A stretch of 64,000 nt of DNA. It comes from Chloranthus sessilifolius. Taxonomy: Eukaryota; Streptophyta; Magnoliopsida; Chloranthales; Chloranthaceae. A program made the position numbers and the translations under genes. The stretch covers positions 106,827,097-106,891,096 of the forward strand of contig CM037590.1 of assembly GCA_021018995.1 (NCBI GenBank), read 5' to 3'. The first letter of the stretch is position 1; the number at the start of each line of letters is the position of its first letter. Below the pieces are notes generated by a model. The model did no database searches, was not told where the DNA came from, and was given only the letters and a program-made list of their open reading frames with translations. Shown here piece after piece: positions 55,634 to 64,000 of this stretch.

Positions 55634-56030
55634 CCTATCAATCTCTGATTAAAAAAATTGGAGAGGTGATCACCACCACATTCTCCACCTTTTTATCTTT
55701 AATCAAGGTCAAATTCACGTAATAGGAGAATCCACGATTAATCTTAGTTTGGTGTCCTTCTTAGACAGAAGGTATTTCAAGGCAGAGTGGTCAGTGAACA
55801 CCACTATTTGTGAACCCAAGACATATGACCTGAATTTTTCTAAAGCAAAAACAATTGCCAGCAGCTCCTTCTCAGTAGTTGTATAATTGAGCTGTGCATC
55901 AATCATTGATCTACTAGCATAAGCTATAACATGAGGCAGCTTATCTTTTCTCTGTCCAAGGACAGCTCCCAAAGCATAATCTGATGCATCACACATCAGT
56001 TCAAAAGGTAATGAATAATATGGAGCTGAA
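55634..56030 (-). pseudogene. RNase H of element E
   Basis: Reads [57 protein letters not shown], with catalytic Asp, Glu and Asp all present. Disrupted at both ends by small indels (near 55735 and 56030). Confidence 0.85.
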
Positions 56031-57110
56031 ATCGCATGTTTTTAGGAATTCAAAAGCCTTCATGCATTCATTATTGAAAACAAAAGGGACATCTTGGCAC
56101 AGCAAATGACAAAGAGGTTTAGTTATTTTACTGAAGTCCTTGATGAACCTTCTGTAAAATCCAGCATGTCCTAAAAAACTTCTGATTTGTTTAACAGTTT
56201 TGAGAGGTGGTAAATGTGAATTTACTCAATTTTTGCTTTGTCCACCTCAATGCCCTTGTGGGAAACAACATGGCCCAGGACAATGCCCTGGGTGACCATG
56301 AAATGGCTCTTTTCCCAACTCAAAACCAGATTGGTTTCTTCGCATCTTTGTAGTACCAATTTGAGATGGTGTAAACACTGGGAAAAACTGTTGCCATAGA
56401 TTGAGAAATCATCCATAAAAATCTCCATAAATTGGTCAATCATATCAGAAAAAATTACTTACATGCATCTTTGGAAGGTAGGAGGAGCATTACAAAGACC
56501 AAAAGGCATTCTCCTATAGGCAAAAGTGCCAAAAGGGCACATGAATGTGGTCTTTTCCTGATCTTGTGGGTACACAGGAATCTGGTTGTAACCAGAGTAA
56601 CCATCAAGAAAACAGTAATAAGCTTTTCCTGCTAGCTTATCTAAGATCTGATCAATGAATGGGAGGGGGAAATGGTCTTTTCTGGTCATTGCATTTAATT
56701 TTCTGTAATCAATACAGACTCTCCATCCGGTTGTTTACGGTTGACATAAGCTCACGAATCTGAGGTTACAACGGTGATTCCAGATTTCTTAGGTACCACC
56801 GTGTAGGTGCTACCCAAGTGAATCAAATGGGGTAAATGACCCTGCATCCAACAACTTAACAACCTCTTTCATGACCACTTCTTGCATATGAGGGTTCAAC
56901 CTTCTTGCATTTCTCTAGAAGGCTTTGCATCTTCTTCCAAGTGGATTTTGTGCATGCAAACAAATGGGTGATTCCTCCTAAATCGCAATAGTCCGACCAA
57001 TTGCCCTTTTATGTTCTTTCAAGACTATCAACAACTCTTCCTCTTGCTCCTTTGTGAGAGGAAGAAATAATGTGCAATGATTTATGATTACCTAAGAACA
57101 CATACTAAAT
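56031..57110 (-). pseudogene. Reverse transcriptase of element E
   Basis: Two open blocks carry the palm: HFPLPFIDQILDKLAGKAYY, FLDGYSGYNQI and FAYRRMPFGLCNAPPTF (56459-56689), then FMDDFSIYG and SHFMVTQGIVLGHVVSHKG (56222-56443), separated by a stop at 56456-56458 from a small indel. The N-terminal part (56700-57110) is legible only in pieces across several frames (for example KEVVKLLDAG). Differences from B there are concentrated at CAG/CTG sites. The catalytic FMDD box is intact. Confidence 0.85.
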
Positions 57111-57399
57111 TTTTGCAATGCTTTAGTTCTAAATCGTGGGTGAGAAAAGAAGGTAACAAAGGAACCTTAGATGTTTGTGGAAGGGGGAGAGTAGCAGTTT
57201 CCAAGAAGAGAAACTTGTCGATTGATTAAGAGTTCCTTGCACAATATTTATTTCCTAATTTGAGATACAACTTGCTTTATTCTCAATATCCCCAAGCATC
57301 TTTAACATTTGTGGTGAAATCTTTACCGCAGAAATTGTTGTAAAGTCCCTTCCACCAGTTCATCCAATAGATCAACATGAAAACATTCTTCCGAGCTGA

Positions 57400-58080
57400 C
57401 TTGAGGCTGTGTCACTGCATTATAAACATTTAATTTTACCTTCATGTTTCCAAATGAGACTTCCATAATACTGCACGCATTGAATGCAAGCATTTGTCAG
57501 AGCTGTGAATGGTCTTCCCAAAATGATGTGGATGGAAGTTTTGCTTTTAGTTGGTTCCATATCCAAAACTAGAAAATCAGAGGATAGAAGAATTTATCTA
57601 CTCCCACCAATACATCTTCAATCATCCCTACGGCTTTCTTTTCCGATCTGCATTAGTTGTAACACCACATGAGTGGGTTTTAATTCTCCCAAACCTAGTT
57701 TCTCATATCTGAGAATATATGGAAGTAGGTTGACACTAGCACCCAGATCTAATAAAGCCTTTTCAATGGTGTGTTCCCCAATAATGCAAGGGATTGTGGG
57801 GATTCCGGGATCTTGAAGTTTAGGAGGTGTAGCAATGGATAACACACAGTTAATTCTTTCCACAGAAAGACCTTTTTGGACAATCTGTATCCTAGATTGT
57901 CTTTTGTGAGTACAAACATCTTTCAAAATTTTGCATATCTTTGGAATTTGTTTGATTGCTTCAAGCAAAGGTAAATTTATCTTGACTTGCTTGAAAGTCT
58001 CCATCATCTCATCTATTTTTGTGTTCCCTTTATCAAAAGGGATCTGATTTCATTGCATGAGGAAATGGTAAATGAGGAAC
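57400..58080 (-). pseudogene. Protease region of element E
   Basis: An open block at 57618-58007 reads MMETFKQVKINLPLLEAIKQ, CTHKRQSRI and DLGASVNLLP (active site, about 57729-57758). A frameshift follows near 57650, but the second half, including a flap-like region, is readable in other frames to about 57420. One or two extra bases before RYEKLGLG disturb the loop after the active site. Confidence 0.8.
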
Positions 58081-59640
58081 TAATCTTTCATCTACTGACT
58101 TTAGAAGTGTTTTGAAATTTTTTACTTTTACATTTTTCATTTTTTGGTTTTTCGAGGTACATGCCAACCTTACTGCTATCACTATCTTGCTCTTCTTTGC
58201 ATATCTTTATCCTCTTCCTCATTTCTTTCTTCTTCAATACCCACTTTGTTATCTATCATTTTCCACTTCTCAAAGTGGTGACTTTTACTTCTTCATGTGA
58301 ATTAGAAGCTTCTCCAACCATGAAGCATCCTTTGGGATTGTTCAAAGGTTGGTAGGTAACTTCCTTCCTCTCTTTTGCCAAGGTATTTGAAAAGTCCTAA
58401 TGTTTCTTCAATCTTCTTTATGCTCCGTGTAAAATTCGCTTGAGTTAAAGATCCTAAATTTTGGAGTGAATTTAGGACTTGATCTTCAAAAGAAAGGAAC
58501 TGGAAGGGTTTTGAATCAGGCATCACGCATTTGTTGTTGTGGAATGGGTCAATTAAAGTTTGGTTTGACATAAAAATTCTCGATCTGGTATTGGGCTTTG
58601 AAAGGCATTTGATTCTTTGGTTGTTCTTGTTGTTGGGATTGGTAATTCCCTGGTTCCACCTCAAATTGGGGTGTGCTCTCCATGGATATTCATTTGATCT
58701 GCATCGTCCAAATGATTGAGCAAAGATGAGCTTGTTCCACCATTAAATCTGGGAACTGTGATGCAGCAGGACATTGGTCAAGTGAATGAGTAGGGGATTG
58801 GCATATCAGACATGCCTCCTCTACTCTTGAAATATTTGGAGTTTTAAGTGAGTCCATCAATCTATCAAACTTTGTGGTTAGATTGTCCATCTTTCTTTCC
58901 AACTCATTCACCTCATAGATCTTCCCTTTGGTGGGTTGGTGGTTGTTCAACCTAGCAGGATTTTCAATTTCTCTTGACAGAGATTCCTGCTGAGTGGAGT
59001 TTTCACCAATCACTTCAAATAAGTCCCAAACCTCTTCGACTATTTTTTGCAAGTAAGTGCCTCCCCACAGGAAGCATCCACCATATTTTTGCCTTTTTGA
59101 TCAATTCCTTGATAGAAGCTTTGAACCAGCTGCCACCTAGGAATTTGATGATGAGGACATTGCCTTAACAGTTCCTTGAATCTTTCCCATGCTTCATGGA
59201 AAGTTTCAGTTGAGTTTTGGGAGAATGAAATGATACTTTGTCTCAATTGGCTTGTTTTAGACATTGAGAAATATTTGGCTAAGAATTGACACTGCAAATC
59301 ATTCCAAGAAGTGATACTGTTTGGTGCTAACATGGATAACCATGCTCTAGCTTTATCCTTTAATGAAAAAGGAAAGAGCCTCACTTATTGCTTCGACCCA
59401 ATCTATGTTGAATGTGGTGCAAAGAGCCAAGAATTCATCCACATGTTTGTATGGGTCTTCCTTACTCAACCCATGGAAGGAAGGAAGCATTTGGATAGTT
59501 GATGACTTGATCTCATAATTTCCTTCAACAGTAGGAAATTGAATGCAAAAGGGAAATTATAAGCACCGGTGCAAAGTAATCCCTCAAAAGTCGAGGTTCT
59601 TCACCCATAGTAGCGAATTCGTGTTGTTTGCTTGGTTCGT
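58081..59640 (-). pseudogene. gag: gag of element E
   Basis: MGEEPR start near 59610 is followed by a badly disrupted N-terminal region. Open from 59384: MRLFPFSLKDKARAWLSMLA, SQLRQSIISFSQ, HHQIPRWQLVQSFYQGID. A frameshift at about 59045 leads to EEVWDLFEVIGENS, a heptad helix (NELERKMDNLTTKFDRLM) and the zinc knuckle CLICQSPTHSLDQC (CX2CX4HX4C). The C-terminal region (FEDQVLNSLQNLGSL, about 58480) and the linker to PR are fragmentary. Less Gln-rich than gag of C. Confidence 0.82.
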
Positions 59641-59859
59641 AGTAGCCTTTCAACTTCTAAATTTAATGGGAGAATCTCGTGAGAGTCCTCCTACCAAACA
59701 TACAACTCGAACAAAAAAATCTGATTATGCACAAAACCTTCAATTCCTTTTCTCTTTAAAAATCGGAATATGAATAACTGCACAAGTATAAACAATAGAA
59801 TAGTTTAGTACTGATAAAAAATAAAATAAAAACTTAGGTCTATCTATTTTAGAACAAAT

Positions 59860-59877
59860 TCCCCGGCAACGGCGCCA
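59860..59877 (-). other. Primer binding site of element E (perfect tRNA-Asp complement)
   Basis: On the minus strand TGGCGCCGTTGCCGGGGA, an exact complement of the 3' end of plant tRNA-Asp as I know it. Confidence 0.93.
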
Positions 59878-59883
59878 AAAACT

Positions 59884-61769
59884 TGTTGACTTCTTCTTAG
59901 TGTGCTTGATTTATGTGAGTTTTGAAAAAACAGATTTATAGCTGCTAAATTACAGTGGCTCTAGACTATATAAACAAATAAGGAAATATCAGCACAGTTA
60001 GAAGAGAATTAGCCTGCAAGATCAGGGCCAATTGTAGCAAGTTTTAAAAGTGCGTGAGTGAAAGATCGTCCACAGAGAATTTGCTTAAAATGTAAGATAA
60101 ACCTCCAGATCTGAGATACCAGATCTGGCTTCTTATCCTATCTAGAAAGCTGATAAGATGAGAGGTTTGAATTTGTCACGTTTAACTAACTAAAAATAAA
60201 GAAAAATTTAAACTAAATGATCCAGATCCGAGTTGGGGGAGTGATTGAAACAAAGATGGAGAAGTAATATCTAAATCTGATTTGGTCTTTGAAATCTAAT
60301 GAGAATAACTGCAATTTCAGAGGTGATTCAATCTTCATCCTGCCACAAGCACGTATGTAAGAGAGATAAATCTAATTCAAGGATTAGGCTTACACTTACG
60401 GCTATGGTCTGTCCACTTTAATGGCCACAAACCATCCAATAGTCTTTAATCCAAATCCTTAGTTTAGAACAAGAAGCATCACTACAAATGCCGTGAGAGA
60501 TTAGGTTACCAACACTAATTCTCACAGGATTAATGAATCAAGGGAAATTGCATGAAAAACAGTAAATCTAAAGGAGTCTAATGCAATAAGGAGATCAGAG
60601 GGAACCCTTAACATGAGTCCAATTGAGAAAATACGGTTTCTGACAACCTTTTCAAATCCAATTACAATTACGAGCGCGACTTAATGACTCTCAAATTTGT
60701 AGTCTTGAATACAACTCTCTTTTGAATTACCGAAATGTCTCACAGCTCTCAATTGCAAGTCAAAGTGAAGCTATTACAGGGATTTCAGACAAACTATCTG
60801 GTTTGGAAATGGGGGAATAGGAATGAAACTCAAAATCTGGATGTCCAAATTGGGCAAATGGTTCGTCTATTTATAGTTTTCCCCAAGTCCAACTCAGATG
60901 TGTTTCAACCAATCGAGGTGCTCGTAATGTATTGACCAATGGTGGTCCAGGATCAAGGATCTGTTCAGCTCGCCAATCAGAATTCATCGATTTGGTTCAG
61001 CCAATCAGGTGATAGAAGCATCAATTTTGTTATGTAATTCAAAAATCTGTTTGAGCTTCTAGAAGTTCCCGCCAAGTAATTTCATCTTTGGGTGTTCACA
61101 TGGGGTGGAATATGCCTTTGGTTCGTGCTCAGAATCTTCCGGAATGTCCTTGGGTTTTAAAATGCATTGGGACACGTGCAACAGATTACTGAATTGCCCT
61201 TGTTAAAGCTGCGAATCTCCAGAATACCTTTTCGCAGAGCTTAAGGGCCTTTTTGCAAAGTGCTGTGGCTTCTGAAGCTCTTTTCGCAATGTTCAATCTC
61301 TCTTCGAATTGTGTTTTCTCCTTTTCGCAAAGTTCAATCTTCTTTTCGAATTGTGTTTTCTCCTTTTCGCAAAGTTCAATCTTCTTTTCGAAGAGTTCAG
61401 ATGCTCTTCGAAAACTAAGCCTGGAGGTTTATTCCTTTTCGCAGAGTTCCGTGTTCATTTAAACGTGCAGGTTCTTTGTGAAAAGAACTCTGTATTGCAT
61501 TTCTCTGTTCGAATTGTTCCCTGCTTCTCTTACAGGTCTTTGCCTCTTCCTTTTAGACTTTTCCACAGCTGATGAGGTTGTTTCTTCACTTCCTTCCTTT
61601 GGACTGACATGGATTGTCATCTTTTTGACACTTTTGAGCTGCTTTTATGGTTAAGCCTGTCTTTATTGTTAGCTGCAACATAGGCACTTAAAACACTTAT
61701 TTAGTTCTCTCAAAGGTCTATCAAGACTTAAGTTTAGGGGTGAAAAATGGTATTTTTCACTTGTCAACA
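59884..61769 (-). repeat. 5' LTR of element E (1886 bp)
   Basis: Same order as 47469-49362. TATA box (CTATTTATAG on plus) at 60867-60876, hairpin at about 60401-60444, TTCGAA array at about 61229-61445. Differences from the other LTR are clustered at 60300-60360, 60640-60740, 60910-60990 and 61445-61535. Confidence 0.93.
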
Positions 61770-61774
61770 ATGCC
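61770..61774 (+). other. Target site duplication of element E, right copy (ATGCC)
   Basis: Identical to 47464-47468. Confidence 0.92.
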
Positions 61775-63732
61775 CTATACTTTTTCTCAAAGGGCTAGTT
61801 TTTAAATGCTGCTTGGCTGGTGTTTAAAGCAATGGTGGATGTGAATGACAAATGTAGGAAGGCCTAAGCCCTACCAGGGCTCCGCTACAACAGGCTCATC
61901 ACTGCCTTACTTAAGAGAGGCAAATTTGTTTTTAAAAGGGATGAGGAAGTGGAAATTGTGATGCCTAAAATATTTGGAAAGAGGCTTTGTCAGCCAATAG
62001 GACTTTGATTGGCAAAAGAAAGAGCAAATCTGTTGAGAGTCCTGAAAGGGAGGCACACCAAGTGGCCAGCTCTGCAACTGCTCCTGTGCTTCCCTCTGCG
62101 CCTGCAGTCATCCCTTCCATTCCTTCCATCTCTGTGCCCTTGCCTAGTGTCAACCTTGATATCCCTAGTTTTTCCATCCCATTAGCTGCTCTACCATCCA
62201 TCTCATTTCCTTTGCCCTCCATTCCAGTTTCCATACCTCCCAGCACATCAGCCTCCCTTTCCACCATCACCACATCCACACCTTTATCTACTCCTCTTAC
62301 TATAATCCCCATCCTTACCTCACCTTCATTACCCAGCCAATCCATCTCAGCTGTTGACCCCTCAAGCTCCCATTTTTCCTCTTCAGCTGAACCAGCCATC
62401 ACTTCCCCACCATCCATGTCCTTTGCCATTGACCCTACCTTCTCCACATCACCTCCACACACCCAGGACCATATTATTAGTGAGGGAAATTCATCTCTGA
62501 TGCAGTCCATCATGGACAACATTGAGCATGAGTACACCCCACTACCAGACTCTCCACAGCCTACCCATTTATACACCTCACCCACCCCACCCTTTAACCA
62601 TACCCACACTTCTCCTTTCCAACCAATTCCACCAATCCAACCCACAGCCCCTGTCACACTTGACCCCTTACTCCAAATCCTTCACCTTTTAATTTCCCTT
62701 CAATCCCATGTGATGGCTAACAACTAAACCCAATCATTAATTGAGGCCACACTCCAAGCCATGAACTCCACACTCCATAGTCAATCCTCCCTTCCAACTA
62801 GCCTACAAGCCATCCACTCCACCTTGACACTGTTAATCCAACCTTCCCAACAACTAGCTATTCCTATGCCCACCCATGTACCTCCCCCACCCCTTTCTCC
62901 TATTGTACCCATCCCAGAACTCCCCCCTCCTACCTATACCAATGCCTCCACTCAAATTGAACCATAACCCAACCAGACCCTCTCCAACCTCCCATTATTC
63001 CCCTACCTCTGCCAATCATCCTCACACAATCCCAACCTCATCTTCCACCTGTTGTAGCTACCTCTAATGTTGCCACAAATGTGGAGGACCTAATCCCAAC
63101 CTCCTCAACCCCAACCCAAACTGACCCCGATCCTAAACTTAAATCCCCACAGTCCATGCTCCTTGCCTCTTCCTTTCCCCATCCTCCTCCATACTCTACC
63201 CTCCTCCATGTGATGAAACAGAACCCCTACCTCCAAAGAGATGTTGTGAGGGGTATGGCTGCCCTTCACAAATCAATCGAGATGCCCTATTAAGCAAAGC
63301 TGAGTCAAATGCAGGTGTATTATAACTTTGAGATGCTGAAAATATCCAAGGGTTGGCAACATATATTACTGCAATATGAAGCTGAAAAGCTCATTGCTGC
63401 CTCAGAGAAAATGAGAGCAGATGGACTTGAGAAAAGACTAGCTGCCTCCAAAGAAACCACAAAGGCCACAAGGGACCTCTATGAAAGTAGAGTTCTCTAT
63501 GTTGAAACAAAAGTAGAAATCCTCGAAAGAAGCAACAACTGCACTAGCCACTACCCCTCCTGCAAGTTCACCCTCTCCGCAATCCGAAAAAGGGAAAGAG
63601 ACAGCTACCCAGTCTGAGGAGGTAACTACTACCAAAGAGCAGACCTAGGCTAAAAGGAAAGCTGAGTTGAAAGCCTATGTTGCACAACAAGGATTCGACC
63701 CTGATGACATCTTCACCTCTAACTCTGAGTAG
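61770..63732 (+). pseudogene. ORF3 of element C, part 2 (Pro/Ser-rich middle and coiled-coil end)
   Basis: After E the frame reads NALYFFSKG, a TAG, NAAWLVFKAMVDVND, another stop, then LRYNRLITALLKRGKFVFKR and IVMPKIFGKR. A frame change leads to an open stretch at 61987-62727 (GKRKSKSV, then about 200 residues dominated by Pro, Ser, Thr and Ile, likely disordered). Further Pro-rich text follows to about 63050 with stops. From about 63309 a heptad-like charged helix is readable (LLQYEAEKLIAASEKMRADG), predicted coiled coil. The end GFDPDDIFTSNSE stops at 63730-63732. The 230-codon minus-strand frame over the Pro/Ser stretch is an antisense shadow. Confidence 0.65.
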
Positions 63733-64000
63733 CTTTAGCTTGTTTTTTTAGATTTCTACCTGGTATTGTAGGCTTGCTTCAGTTAGTTAGGATGCTTTTA
63801 TATTTTTTTCCATATTTTTGTGTTCTCAATGGAATCTCTCTTTAGTCTATTTCCTGTGATTTTCTTGTTTTCTTTCTATTTTTCTTGTCTGCTTTCTTGT
63901 CATTATTTGGGTGCTCTGATTAATATTTATTCTTATTGGTGTCCTTTGTTTAGCTATGAGTAATCCATTAGTTATTTTTCTTCCCTTGTTTATCTGTATA
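63733..64000 (+). other. T-rich 3' untranslated start of element C
   Basis: Pyrimidine-rich sequence (for example CTTGTTTTCTTTCTATTTTT near 63863) like that preceding the conserved 3' module in A, B and D. The module itself would begin just beyond the window. Confidence 0.5.

Larger units (their letters stand above)
47469..61769 (-). mobile_element. Element E: complete Athila-like retrotransposon with ORF3, inserted in ORF3 of C
   Basis: LTRs of 1894 and 1886 bases on the minus strand, perfect ATGCC duplication, perfect tRNA-Asp primer site, gag, PR, RT, RH, an intact IN reading frame, palindrome array, ORF3 and 3' module. The LTRs are nearly identical over long stretches, so it is probably the youngest insertion. 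Its array motif (TTTTCGAAAAG / TTTTCGCAAAG) and LTR are unlike those of B, C and D, marking a separate family. Confidence 0.93.
27628..64000 (+). mobile_element. Element C: Athila-like Ty3/gypsy retrotransposon with ORF3, split by D and E, 3' end beyond the window
   Basis: 5' LTR 27628-29922, primer site, gag (split by D), PR, RT, RH, IN, palindrome array, ORF3 (split by E) and the beginning of the 3' untranslated part. Without D and E about 12.4 kb of C are visible. The 5 bases before the LTR (27623-27627) are CATGT, so a CATGT copy is expected after its 3' LTR. Coding regions carry many stops and frameshifts. Confidence 0.9.

Noticed and set aside
61965-62657. A 230-codon minus-strand open frame rich in Gly and Glu
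   Set aside because: It is the antisense of the Pro/Ser-rich part of ORF3 of element C. Low-complexity CC-rich sequence leaves the complementary frame open by composition.
1-64000. Host protein-coding genes
   Set aside because: Every interval outside recognisable retroelement genes is LTR, leader, motif array or 3' module repeated elsewhere in the window. No unrelated ORF has support.

Overview
This is a gene-poor stretch of plant nuclear heterochromatin. Essentially every base belongs to a nest of Ty3/gypsy LTR retrotransposons; I see no host gene, rRNA, satellite array or prokaryotic feature. The plant assignment rests on Athila-type gag-PR-RT-RH-IN polyproteins, primer sites complementary to plant tRNA-Asp, a Tat-lineage element with a second RNase H, and plant-style CCAAT/TATA promoters. 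The species cannot be named; a seed plant, probably a eudicot, is the most I would say.

Layout (letters are mine). Host T is an old minus-strand Tat-lineage element, visible only at 12160-14394 and 27434-27627. Element A (plus, 1-12159, 5' end outside the window) carries a broken gag with a rearranged nested remnant A-in (1111-4985) and a 4.2 kb 3' LTR. Element B (plus, 14395-27428, target duplication TCTGT) splits T and is a full-length Athila-like copy with scattered stop codons. Element C (plus, 27628 to beyond 64000) has a 5' LTR, gag, PR, RT, RH, IN and a third ORF (ORF3). C is split twice: by D (minus, 31777-41446, target duplication ATAGA), a gag-PR deletion derivative of C's own family sitting in C's gag, and by E (minus, 47469-61769, target duplication ATGCC), a complete Athila-like copy with ORF3 sitting in C's ORF3. 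The implied order is T first, then A, B and C into T, then A-in into A and D and E into C.

The coding parts follow the usual plan: gag makes the particle, PR cleaves the polyprotein, RT/RH copy RNA primed by tRNA-Asp, IN inserts the cDNA. Most copies are broken, though E keeps an uninterrupted integrase ORF. ORF3 occupies the position usually called env, but no signal peptide or membrane segment is visible.

The most interesting material is non-coding and shared by elements whose coding sequence is decaying: (1) dense arrays of short CG-centred palindromes, present once in U3 and again just after pol, with the same motif in both places of one element but a different motif in different families; (2) a hairpin repeated in the transcribed R/U5 leader, with compensatory base changes between elements; (3) a conserved 1.6 kb 3' non-coding module with a near-identical polypurine-type motif at each end, preceded by a small perfect hairpin; (4) in A-in, a primer site extended to about 52 nt of antisense tRNA-Asp. 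Element E also shows local patches of CAG/CTG-to-CG differences that look more like sequencing error at methylated CHG sites than biology.
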